Below, one piece after another: positions 1 through 5,897 of a stretch of DNA of 5,897 bases. The stretch is from positions 1 through 5,897 of the forward strand of contig JBKGZI010000372.1 in NCBI GenBank assembly GCA_046545675.1, given 5' to 3'. The stretch comes from CAYLTX01 sp046545675 (GTDB lineage: Bacteria > Myxococcota_A > Bradymonadia > Bradymonadales > Bradymonadaceae). Positions within the stretch are counted from its first letter, which is position 1. Every line of letters starts with the position of its first letter. Below the pieces are notes generated by a model. It saw only the letters and a program-made list of their open reading frames with translations. It ran no database searches and had not been told where the DNA came from. Made by a program: the position numbers and the translations under genes.

Positions 1-55
1 CGGTGGCTAGCTCACCCAGGCTCGTTCACCGGCGGGATAAACCGCGCCGGGGTCT
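1..55. repeat. 55-bp direct repeat, copy 1 (at window edge)
   Basis: This 55-bp block is identical to bases 69-123, giving a period of 68 bp with a 13-bp GC-rich interval between copies. The block may extend, or have more copies, to the left of the window. It contains the inverted pair CCGGCG (29-34) and CGCCGG (45-50) around a 10-nt centre, so it can fold into a small hairpin. It also starts with a short imperfect palindrome around GCTAGC (2-16). No convincing gene covers it: the open plus-strand frame here encodes a repetitive Arg-rich peptide and runs antisense to the lipoprotein gene. It resembles a REP-like intergenic element, but the family is not recognised. Confidence 0.85.
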
Positions 56-68
56 TCGGGGGGCGCCG

Positions 69-123
69 CGGTGGCTAGCTCACCCAGGCTCGTTCACCGG
101 CGGGATAAACCGCGCCGGGGTCT
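69..123. repeat. 55-bp direct repeat, copy 2
   Basis: This is a perfect second copy of bases 1-55. It lies 35 bp past the stop codon of the lipoprotein gene (stop at 161-159), so a transcript reading out of that gene would meet both copies. Its inverted pair is at 97-102 and 113-118. On the minus strand no T-run follows the hairpin, so it is not a classical intrinsic terminator, although it could protect an mRNA 3' end. Bases 124-158, between this repeat and the gene, show nothing recognisable. Confidence 0.85.
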
Positions 124-158
124 CCCTCAAGCCCGCAGTTCCCCGCCGTTCCGGCCTC

Positions 159-3100
159 CTACTGAATGTCGATATCCACCTGATAATCATAACTGGTCGT
201 GCTCGAGGAGAGCGCTCGCTCGACGTAGAGGTAATACGTGCCGGTCTGGGCGGCGGTGTAGGTCAGCGTGCTCGAGCCGGACGAGGGGTACCTTCCGCCG
301 TTGACCTGGCAGGTGTTGGCGTCGGTGCAGGTCTCCAGGATGTACATGACCCCGTAGCTCGAGCCCGACCCGTTGATGCCCGTGGTGTAGGTGACGGTGA
401 GCGTCTCGTTAGCGGCCAGGTCGATGGCGTAGATGTGGTCGGGGCCGAGCGGCTCGTTGTCGGTGGTGAAGTTGCAGCTTCCCACCGTTCCGGTGCCCGG
501 GCTCATCGAGTTGGTCCCCGAGAAGGTCTGCACGTCGCTGTCGCCGTGGCCCAACGGGATCGCTCCGCCGCAGGTCTCGCCGTCGAGGCAGACGCCGCTC
601 GAGCACGAACAGGAGCGGGTCTGCCAGACGCCCGGCTCGACGCATTCCTCGAGGGTGCTGCTGTCGACACACGTGCTCGAGTCGGTGGCCGGGTCGCACT
701 CGGCCTGGGTGACCTCAAGCTCCATATCGAAGGTCTCGGTGGTGCTGGTGTCGTCGCTGTCGGCGACCACGTAGACCGTCTCGGTGGTCGTGGCGCGGTA
801 GAATAACTCGAGCGGGTCGCCGGTGCTGCGGTCGCCGTCGATGCACGTGGACAGATCGCCGCAGGTCTCCAGGATGTACAGGGCCGGGTCGGAGTCGGGC
901 GCGGAGTCGTTGCTGATGAGCTTGGCGCGCAGCACGTCGTCGGGCTGCATATCGACCTCGAAGATGACGTCGTGGGCGTCGTTCTCCCCTGACGTCACTC
1001 CGCCGCAGGTATCGCCCTCGATGCTGTTGGCGTAGTCGCCCCACACCAGGTCGTTATAGGTGATCCCGCCGGTCTGGTTGGCGTTGCTGGTCGCGTCGAT
1101 GGCGTCGACGCACACGTCGCCGCCGGGCGCGTCACAGGCGCCGTTGGTGCAGCCGCCGGTGCAGGTGTAGGTCTCCATGAAGCCGTCGGAGCCGCAATAT
1201 TCGAGGACGTCGCCGTTGCAGGTCGGCGTCGTGTCGGTCTGGCTGCAGCCCTCCACGATCTCGACCTCCAGATCGAAGGTCTCACTGGTGCTGGGGTCGT
1301 CAGTGTCGGCGACCACATAGACCGTCTCGGGGCTGGTTGCCTGATGGAAGAGTTCGATGGGCTCGCCGAGAGTACGGTCGCCCTCCAGGCACGAGTCCAG
1401 GTCTCCACAGCTCGACAAGAAGTACATCGCCGGGTCGGACAGCGGCGCGGAGTCGTTGGTGATGAGCTTGGCGCGCAGCACCTCGTCGGTCTGCAGATCG
1501 ACCTGAAAGATGGCGTCGTGCGCGTCATTATAATACGAGGTCACTCCGCCGCAGGTGTCGCCCTGGATGTGGTTGCTAAACTCGCCCCACACGATATCGC
1601 TGTAGGTGACGCCGCCGGCCTGGCCGGCCTCTGTGGTCAGGTCCAGGGCCAGCGAGCAGGTGTCGGGCCGCTGGCAGACCCCGCTGTCACACGCCCAGTC
1701 GCCGCATTGGTCGGCGACGTCCCAGCCGGTTCCGAAGTTATTGCACACCTCCACGTCGGTGCCGGCGCAGACCTCCTCGCCGGGCGTGCAGATGATGTCG
1801 GCGAAGTCGATCTCGACGGAGCCGGCCCCGAAGTTCTGGTCCGCGGCGGTGTCGACGATCAGGTACATGCTCTTGGCATCGTCGGTGTCGTTGGCCAACT
1901 GGAGCCTCTCGGTGGTGCCGCTCTGAGAGTCGACGGCGGCCTGCAGACAGGTCGAGCCGACCGACTCACAATCTTCGACCAGGTAGGCCGAGCCGTCGAC
2001 GCCGTTTTGGAAGTGGACGGTCGCGGTGAGCAGCGTCTGAGCGGGCACCTCCAGCATATAGGTCTGGTCGGGGCCGTCGGTGCGCGAGCTCGGTCCGCTC
2101 ACGCAGCCCTCCTGGTCGCCGTCATACTCGTCGTGGACCTGGCGAAGATCGAAGTTGTAGGCGCCCTCGGCGTCGAGGAGCTCGGCGTCCAGGCAGGTGT
2201 TGCCCCGGACCGGGAAGCAGCGTCCGCTGGTGGGGTTGCAGCCGAGCTCACAATCGACCGAGGAGTAGCCGCTGCCGGCCGCGTTACAGGCGTTGGAGTA
2301 GCGCGCGTCGACGCATTGATCGCTGGCGCAGTTGACCGAGGTGGCCTCGGCGCTCAGCTCGAAGGTTCCACCTTGCTCGCCGGGAGCGGCCTCGACGATG
2401 ACGTCGTAAGTGCCGGTGTCGAGCACGGCGTTCAGCGTCGGCGCCTGCCCGCTGGCCACCTCGTCGGCGCACGCAATTTCACTGGAGGCCTCGGCGCACG
2501 ACTCGCGCAGGCTCATCGTCAGGATGGACTCGCTGAGCAGCGGATCGGCGGTGAGGGTGACCTCCTGAGGCGAGTCGATGACCAGCGAGAAGACGACGTC
2601 GCGCGAGGGGTTATCCCAGTCGGTACAGCTCGAGTCCAGGGCCCGGCTGTCGGAGTCGTCGGTGTCGCCGACCACCGTCTGGCCGACGCTCAACGTCTCG
2701 GCGTCGGCGCAGACGTCCGCGGTCTCGGTGGGCAGGAAGTTGGCCCTCAGATCGTAGCGCACTCCGGCGTCGGTCAAGCCGTCGGCGGGGCGGACCTCGA
2801 CGGTATATTCGCCGTGGTCGATGATGCTCAGATCGTCTCGGATGCGGGCGTGGCCGTCGGCGTCGGTGGTGTCGACCAGCTCGGTGCCATCCTCGGCGAT
2901 GACGACCAGCTCCAGGCGGCCCAGGCCGCGGTCGCGGCGGGGCACCTCGAGGTCGACGAGCAGCGCGCCGCGCGAGATCTGCTCGACGAGGTCGTAGGTG
3001 TCGAAGCCGTAGACGTCGGTGTCGCCGTCGCACAGCGACGCGCTGATCGCGTGGTCGCTGGTGACCGTGGCGAGCTGCGTCGCCGAGGCGGCCGAGTCGT

Positions 3101-4133
3101 TGGGCTCGAAGACGTCGTCTCGGCAGCTCACGTGGTCCAGACAACTCAGACCGCCGCATTGGCGCCCGTCGTCGCAGTCCACGGAGGTCTCGCAGTCATC
3201 CGGCTCGACGCAGTCGGCGACGAGGGTATCGGTGTCGTGATCACAGATTCGATTGCCGGGACAGCCGCCGTCACCCGTGGCATCGCCGCAGGCGAGCTCT
3301 TCGAGGCGGCAGGTGCCCTCGATGCAGAGGTGGTCTTCGACGCAGTCGGCGTCCGACTCGCAGGTGGTCGCGTTTTCGCACTCGCCGGTGGCCGGCTGAC
3401 ACACGCCGTTGTCACCGCAGTCTTCCTCTCTGTCGAGGCATAGGTCCGGGCTGCACTGGTCCTCGCCGTCGCAGAACTCGCCGTCGAGGCACCTGTCGTC
3501 GTCGCCCTCACAATTGTCGGCGCTGACGCAGCCGCCTTCGGCGAAGCTGCACACGCCGCGCTCGCATTCGAACGCCTCGCAGTAGGTGTCCTGAGGCTTG
3601 CAGGTGCCGTCGGCGCATTTCTCACCCTCGACACAATCGGTCGCCTCGGTCTCGACGGTGCAGCTATCGGCGCTGACGCAATTGTCGGTGCCGCGCTCGC
3701 ACACCCCGCGCGAGCAGCTAACCTCGTTGCAGGGGTCTGGCCGACAGGTATCGTCGAAGCCGCAATAGGTGCGCTCGAGACAATCGCCGTTGGACTCGCA
3801 GGTCTCCGGGTTGACGCAGGCGCCCCCGCTGCACACGCCCGCGGCGCAGTCGCCGTTAGAGCGGCAATCGTCGATCGCCACACAGACATATTCGGCGCCG
3901 CATTCGAAGCCGGGGACGCAGTCCTGGTCGACCTCGCAATTGTCCGGGTTGACGCACTGCCCGCTCGATCCGTCGCAGACCCCGAAGTCACAGTTAAGGT
4001 CTTCGCAAGGTTGGGCCTCGTCGCCGCCACCGCAGGCGCCGAGCAACAGCGCGGCGCTGGCGACACATACCAGCCATAGACGTACGCGAAACAGGTGGCG
4101 AGTCGGTCGGAGTGAGTTGATGCGCTCCATCAT
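159..4133 (-). CDS. Large cysteine-rich modular surface lipoprotein, complete
   Basis: This encodes 1324 residues of unknown function. Residues 1-33 are a lipoprotein signal peptide: basic n-region with RHLFRVRLW, hydrophobic core to LLL, then lipobox L31-G-A-C34. Gly follows the Cys, with no Asp at +2 to favour inner-membrane retention, so outer-membrane or surface anchoring is likely. Residues 43-337 hold six 8-Cys units. Residues 338-470 are a PPC-like beta-sandwich (EPND at 343-346, GDTDVYGF at 370-377). Five further four-Cys sandwiches (about 475-597, 647-780, 826-961, 1008-1145, 1188-1324) are separated by four six-Cys linkers (602-639, 782-820, 963-1000, 1146-1182). The start at 4133 is preferred because it directly precedes the signal peptide and has AAGGA 9 nt upstream. 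The same frame stays open to 4388, but that extension would cross a terminator and the neighbouring gene's 3' end. Only five Lys are present, against roughly 163 Asp and 96 Glu in the mature part (hand count). No catalytic motif was seen; a binding, adhesive or cell-surface structural role is inferred. The paralogous gene lies directly upstream. Confidence 0.93.
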   Translation of the reverse strand: MMERINSLRPTRHLFRVRLWLVCVASAALLLGACGGGDEAQPCEDLNCDFGVCDGSSGQCVNPDNCEVDQDCVPGFECGAEYVCVAIDDCRSNGDCAAGVCSGGACVNPETCESNGDCLERTYCGFDDTCRPDPCNEVSCSRGVCERGTDNCVSADSCTVETEATDCVEGEKCADGTCKPQDTYCEAFECERGVCSFAEGGCVSADNCEGDDDRCLDGEFCDGEDQCSPDLCLDREEDCGDNGVCQPATGECENATTCESDADCVEDHLCIEGTCRLEELACGDATGDGGCPGNRICDHDTDTLVADCVEPDDCETSVDCDDGRQCGGLSCLDHVSCRDDVFEPNDSAASATQLATVTSDHAISASLCDGDTDVYGFDTYDLVEQISRGALLVDLEVPRRDRGLGRLELVVIAEDGTELVDTTDADGHARIRDDLSIIDHGEYTVEVRPADGLTDAGVRYDLRANFLPTETADVCADAETLSVGQTVVGDTDDSDSRALDSSCTDWDNPSRDVVFSLVIDSPQEVTLTADPLLSESILTMSLRESCAEASSEIACADEVASGQAPTLNAVLDTGTYDVIVEAAPGEQGGTFELSAEATSVNCASDQCVDARYSNACNAAGSGYSSVDCELGCNPTSGRCFPVRGNTCLDAELLDAEGAYNFDLRQVHDEYDGDQEGCVSGPSSRTDGPDQTYMLEVPAQTLLTATVHFQNGVDGSAYLVEDCESVGSTCLQAAVDSQSGTTERLQLANDTDDAKSMYLIVDTAADQNFGAGSVEIDFADIICTPGEEVCAGTDVEVCNNFGTGWDVADQCGDWACDSGVCQRPDTCSLALDLTTEAGQAGGVTYSDIVWGEFSNHIQGDTCGGVTSYYNDAHDAIFQVDLQTDEVLRAKLITNDSAPLSDPAMYFLSSCGDLDSCLEGDRTLGEPIELFHQATSPETVYVVADTDDPSTSETFDLEVEIVEGCSQTDTTPTCNGDVLEYCGSDGFMETYTCTGGCTNGACDAPGGDVCVDAIDATSNANQTGGITYNDLVWGDYANSIEGDTCGGVTSGENDAHDVIFEVDMQPDDVLRAKLISNDSAPDSDPALYILETCGDLSTCIDGDRSTGDPLELFYRATTTETVYVVADSDDTSTTETFDMELEVTQAECDPATDSSTCVDSSTLEECVEPGVWQTRSCSCSSGVCLDGETCGGAIPLGHGDSDVQTFSGTNSMSPGTGTVGSCNFTTDNEPLGPDHIYAIDLAANETLTVTYTTGINGSGSSYGVMYILETCTDANTCQVNGGRYPSSGSSTLTYTAAQTGTYYLYVERALSSSTTSYDYQVDIDIQ
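162..2711 (-). repeat. Five beta-sandwich modules alternating with six-Cys linkers
   Basis: Residues 475-1324 of the lipoprotein repeat a module of about 172-182 residues, counted between first cysteines at 475, 647, 826, 1008 and 1188. Each sandwich has exactly four cysteines: one at its start, one about 30 residues later, and a close pair in its middle third. Each linker has exactly six. Recurrent signatures are VFSLVID or IFEVDMQ near the middle and ETVYVVADxDD...ETFDLEVE at the end, in the style of PPC-like beta-sandwiches of secreted bacterial proteins. Modules 4 and 5 are the closest pair, about two-thirds identical over 120 residues by hand alignment. Confidence 0.8.
3123..4007 (-). 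repeat. Six tandem 8-cysteine units (protein-level repeat)
   Basis: Residues 43-337 of the lipoprotein contain 49 cysteines in 295 residues. They divide into six units of eight, with first cysteines at residues 43, 90, 135, 185, 232 and 282, a period of 45-50 residues. A typical unit reads C-x4-C-x4-C-x6-C-x5-C-x5-C-x5-C-x5-C, with GVC near the third Cys, a C[VE]N/S-x3-C step and a D[DR]C-x5-C step. The last cysteine (337) lies outside the units and may pair with C368 in the PPC-like domain. The spacing is EGF-like or small-disulfide-knot-like, but it is not an exact match to a family I can name. Confidence 0.75.
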
Positions 4134-4150
4134 GGTCCTGGGTCCTTCTT
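4134..4150 (-). promoter_or_regulatory. Ribosome binding site of the lipoprotein gene
   Basis: On the minus strand AAGAAGGACCCAGGACC directly precedes two consecutive ATG codons (4133-4131 and 4130-4128). AAGGA at 4147-4143 is 9 nt from the first ATG. A second AGGA at 4139-4136 sits 5 nt from the second ATG, so initiation could use either codon. The protein product differs by one Met only. Confidence 0.7.
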
Positions 4151-4168
4151 GCAAGTGGCGCTCGGATC

Positions 4169-4212
4169 GACGAGCTCTATCGTCGAGCTCAGTCTCGACG
4201 ATAGAGCTCGTC
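4169..4212 (-). promoter_or_regulatory. Perfect 19-bp inverted repeat in the lipoprotein gene leader
   Basis: Arms GACGAGCTCTATCGTCGAG (4169-4187) and its exact reverse complement (4194-4212) flank a 6-nt loop, CTCAGT. The hairpin lies between the upstream terminator and the start codon, with its base 21 nt from the Shine-Dalgarno sequence. There is no T-run on either side in either direction, so an intrinsic terminator is unlikely. It could be a 5'-UTR stabilising or translation-modulating hairpin, or a large palindromic protein-binding site. The structure is visible in the sequence; its role is inferred. Confidence 0.8.
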
Positions 4213-4240
4213 CTGACAGGGGTGACAGACATACTACTAC

Positions 4241-4267
4241 ACATTACTCGAAGGCGCGGGTTTTCAA
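4241..4267 (-). promoter_or_regulatory. Possible promoter of the lipoprotein gene (weak)
   Basis: On the minus strand TTGAAA (4267-4262) resembles a -35 box. TAATGT (4246-4241) is the best -10-like hexamer, but the spacing is only 15 nt, shorter than ideal. A promoter is expected somewhere in 4213-4280 because a terminator closes the upstream gene. Just downstream, plus-strand TGACAG occurs twice as a direct repeat (4214-4219 and 4223-4228, 9 bp apart). This could be an operator half-site pair or chance. Confidence 0.22.
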
Positions 4268-4280
4268 TAGCCATTCGAAC

Positions 4281-4316
4281 AAAAAAGCCCCGCCCGGAGG
4301 AACCGGGCGGGGCTTT
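4281..4316 (-). terminator. Intrinsic terminator after the upstream paralog
   Basis: On the minus strand GCCCCGCCCGG (4313-4303), loop TTCCT (4302-4298) and CCGGGCGGGGC (4297-4287) form an 11-bp perfect GC-rich stem. It is extended to 14 bp by an AAA/TTT pairing, and it ends in six T (4286-4281). It begins 38 nt after the stop codon of the gene ending at 4354. On the plus strand only TTT then AGG follows the stem, so termination is mainly for minus-strand transcription. It separates the two paralogs into different transcription units. Confidence 0.93.
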
Positions 4317-4353
4317 AGGTGCGGGTGGGCCGGGGGGACCCGGCGATCGACGC

Positions 4354-5897
4354 CTATTTAATCTCGACGTCGAGGTCGAACGTGTCACCGACGTTCGACG
4401 GCCAATCGTTGTCCACTGCCAGATAGACCGTCTCTGCGTCCGAAGCCGTGTAGCTCAGAGACGCCGCGGTCGTGCTCGGTGCATCACTGGCCTTACAAGA
4501 GCCGTCAGTATCCGAGCAACCCGACGTGATGGCCAACATCGGATAGACGATGCCAGTCGAGGTGATCGAGGCATCGAGGGTCTCTCCGGCGGCCAAATCG
4601 ATCCGATAGAAGAAATCTTCGCCGTCGGAGCGCGCAGTGGAGATCGAGCATGCATTATAGCCCTCCTTGTCGTTGGCGAAGTCATTCCAGGTGCCGCTGA
4701 CAGTGGTTCCACCGGACGCAGATGCGTCGGCGGTCAGGTCCTCGGATTCCAAGCATACTTCACCAGTGGGATTGTCGCAGGAGTCGTTCGCACAGCCGTT
4801 TGTGCAGGTGTACGTCGCGTACAGACCGGGCACCTCGCAGTACTGGAGGTCGTCGGCGTCCGCGCAGGTTGTGATATTCGCAGACGGGTCGCATTCAGAG
4901 GGAGTGATCTCCGCGTCGAGGGTGAAGTCCTCCGAAGGGCTATCCGTATCGCTGGTGGCGATCAGGTAGACGGTTTCGTCCGCAGAGGCCCGATAGGCGA
5001 TCTCGGCGGAACCACTTGATTCCACGGCGCTCTCGCCACAGGCCAGGTCGGGAGCCGGGCAATTGGTGGTCGTCAGCAGCGCCGGCTCGGCCGAGGACGC
5101 CCCCTGATCGAGCGTCGCGCTCAGGATTTCTCCTTCGCTCAGGTCGAAGCGGAAGTAGGCATCGGCCCCCGAAACCTCGGAGCTCGACAGCCCACAAACG
5201 GCGTCGTCGAGGTCGCTGTCATACATTGACCAGTCGATCGTCTCGGTCGTTCCGCCGCTCTGCTGGGCTTCGGTGGTGAGGTCTTCGGCGTCGAAGCAAA
5301 ACTCGCCGGTCTCGATGTCGCAGACGCCGCTGGTACATCCGCCGCCGGGGCAGGTATAGGTTTCATCCTGGCCGGGGGGCGCGCAATATTCGACGTCGTC
5401 TCCCTGACAGGTCGGCGTATGGCTGGCCAAGACACAACCCGGCTGGACGTCGACGTTCAGGTCGTAGGTCTCCGAGCTGCTCGAGTTGTCGTTGTCGAGC
5501 AACAGATAGACCGTCTCGTCGGTCGGGGCGTTATACCAGATCTCGGCGGACTCCGTGGAGGTCTCAGTGGCGTCGCCCGCCTCACACGTACCGGCCAGAT
5601 TGGAGCAATCGGTCATGAGCGCCAAGGTGGTATTGGTATACCCGGTCGAGTCGGCGGTCGCATGCAATACATCACCCGCCTGGAGATCGACGGCAAAGAA
5701 TAGATCATTGCCGGCCACGTCCCAAGACATGGGTATGCAAGCCGGTTCGTCGGTGAAGTCATTGGTGTAGTTGGCCCATTCATCGCTGAGCGTATATCCG
5801 CCCGATTGAGTCACCTCGGTGCTGATGTCGACGGCGTCCGCACAGGTATTGGGCCGCTGGCAGCTTCCGCTGTCGCAGGCCCACGGGGCGCAGTCGT
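4354..5897 (-). CDS. Cysteine-rich modular secreted protein, 5' end outside window (paralog of the lipoprotein)
   Basis: The reading frame is open through the right edge, and 513 C-terminal residues are visible. An in-frame GTG at 5814-5812 is not a credible start because it lies inside a conserved module; the frame upstream of it encodes WACDSGSCQRPNTC, matching WACDSGVCQRPDTC in the lipoprotein. The visible part holds the last three cysteines of a six-Cys linker, then three four-Cys beta-sandwiches (first cysteines at visible residues 18, 200 and 381; period 181-182) separated by two six-Cys linkers. It ends in FDLDVEIK then TAG. Signatures such as ETVYLLLDNDN...ETYDLNVDV match the PPC-like sandwiches of the downstream gene, and the module order is colinear with the lipoprotein's last three modules. 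Very few Lys are seen (3 in 513). No catalytic motif or C-terminal anchor is visible. The missing N-terminus probably holds a signal peptide, by analogy. Function is unknown. Confidence 0.92.
   Translation of the reverse strand, partial: DCAPWACDSGSCQRPNTCADAVDISTEVTQSGGYTLSDEWANYTNDFTDEPACIPMSWDVAGNDLFFAVDLQAGDVLHATADSTGYTNTTLALMTDCSNLAGTCEAGDATETSTESAEIWYNAPTDETVYLLLDNDNSSSSETYDLNVDVQPGCVLASHTPTCQGDDVEYCAPPGQDETYTCPGGGCTSGVCDIETGEFCFDAEDLTTEAQQSGGTTETIDWSMYDSDLDDAVCGLSSSEVSGADAYFRFDLSEGEILSATLDQGASSAEPALLTTTNCPAPDLACGESAVESSGSAEIAYRASADETVYLIATSDTDSPSEDFTLDAEITPSECDPSANITTCADADDLQYCEVPGLYATYTCTNGCANDSCDNPTGEVCLESEDLTADASASGGTTVSGTWNDFANDKEGYNACSISTARSDGEDFFYRIDLAAGETLDASITSTGIVYPMLAITSGCSDTDGSCKASDAPSTTAASLSYTASDAETVYLAVDNDWPSNVGDTFDLDVEIK
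4357..5895 (-). repeat. Three beta-sandwich modules with six-Cys linkers (protein-level repeat)
   Basis: Cysteines in the visible part fall in blocks of 3 (cut linker), 4, 6, 4, 6 and 4, the same alternation as in the downstream lipoprotein. The linkers read like C-x8-C-x7-C-x10-C-x4-C-x4-C, with EYC, TYTC and GCxxxxC signatures. The three sandwiches are much more diverged from each other than modules 4 and 5 of the lipoprotein are. Confidence 0.78.

Noticed and set aside
1..123. CRISPR array
   Set aside because: There are only two copies. The unit is too long (55 bp) and the interval too short (13 bp, GC-rich) for a spacer.
3..806. Plus-strand open frame starting in the direct repeats
   Set aside because: It reads the repeats and then the antisense of the lipoprotein 3' end. 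The repeated MASSPRLVHRRDKPRRGL is simply the translation of the DNA repeat.
1344..3443. Plus-strand open frame of 699 codons
   Set aside because: It is wholly antisense to the lipoprotein gene. Its product is a Gly/Val/Ala/Arg-rich string without domain character, as expected from a GC-rich gene read backwards, while the minus-strand frame has periodic cysteines and a signal peptide.
159..4133. Secreted protease, suggested by the PPC-like domain
   Set aside because: PPC-type domains often flank peptidases, but I saw no HExxH, subtilisin-type Ser/His/Asp motif or other catalytic signature anywhere in the protein.
4169..4212. Second intrinsic terminator
   Set aside because: The stem is perfect but neither strand has a T-run after it, unlike the clear terminator at 4281-4316.
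3769..5019. Plus-strand open frame of 416 codons
   Set aside because: It runs antisense across the 3' part of one gene, the terminator, the hairpin and the 5' part of the other. Its composition is low-information and no start signal was seen.
5812..5814. GTG start codon for the upstream paralog
   Set aside because: The frame continues upstream with conserved module sequence (CQRPNTCADAVDIST) to the window edge, and GTG here encodes an internal Val.

Overview
The window is GC-rich and carries two large genes, both on the minus strand, that encode paralogous, cysteine-rich, extracytoplasmic modular proteins. No taxonomic marker is present. A lipoprotein signal peptide, a DDxxEPND (PPC-type) beta-sandwich, long arrays of small disulfide units, and very high Asp/Glu with almost no Lys together point to a Gram-negative deltaproteobacterial-type organism (Myxococcota or Bradymonadales-like, possibly halophilic). 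This is an inference from protein style, not an identification.

Layout in minus-strand transcription order, right to left. (1) 5897-4354: the 3' part of a gene whose start lies beyond the right edge. It encodes the last half of a six-Cys linker and then three beta-sandwich modules. (2) 4316-4281: a strong intrinsic terminator 38 nt after its stop codon. (3) 4280-4134: a leader region with weak promoter-like boxes, a perfect 19-bp hairpin and a Shine-Dalgarno sequence. (4) 4133-159: a complete 1324-residue lipoprotein gene. It has a lipobox, six 8-Cys units, a PPC-like domain, and then five beta-sandwiches separated by four six-Cys linkers. (5) 123-1: two copies of a 55-bp perfect direct repeat with a 68-bp period, reaching the left edge.

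The two proteins are colinear over their last three modules. Even the linker text WACDSGxCQRPxTC is shared, which suggests tandem gene duplication. The terminator and the separate leader imply independent transcription of the two copies. In the complete protein every structural block holds an even number of cysteines, as expected for a fully disulfide-bonded surface protein. No enzyme active site, membrane segment beyond the signal peptide, RNA gene, CRISPR array or mobile element was seen. The role is unknown; a surface-exposed structural, adhesive or binding protein is the most reasonable guess.
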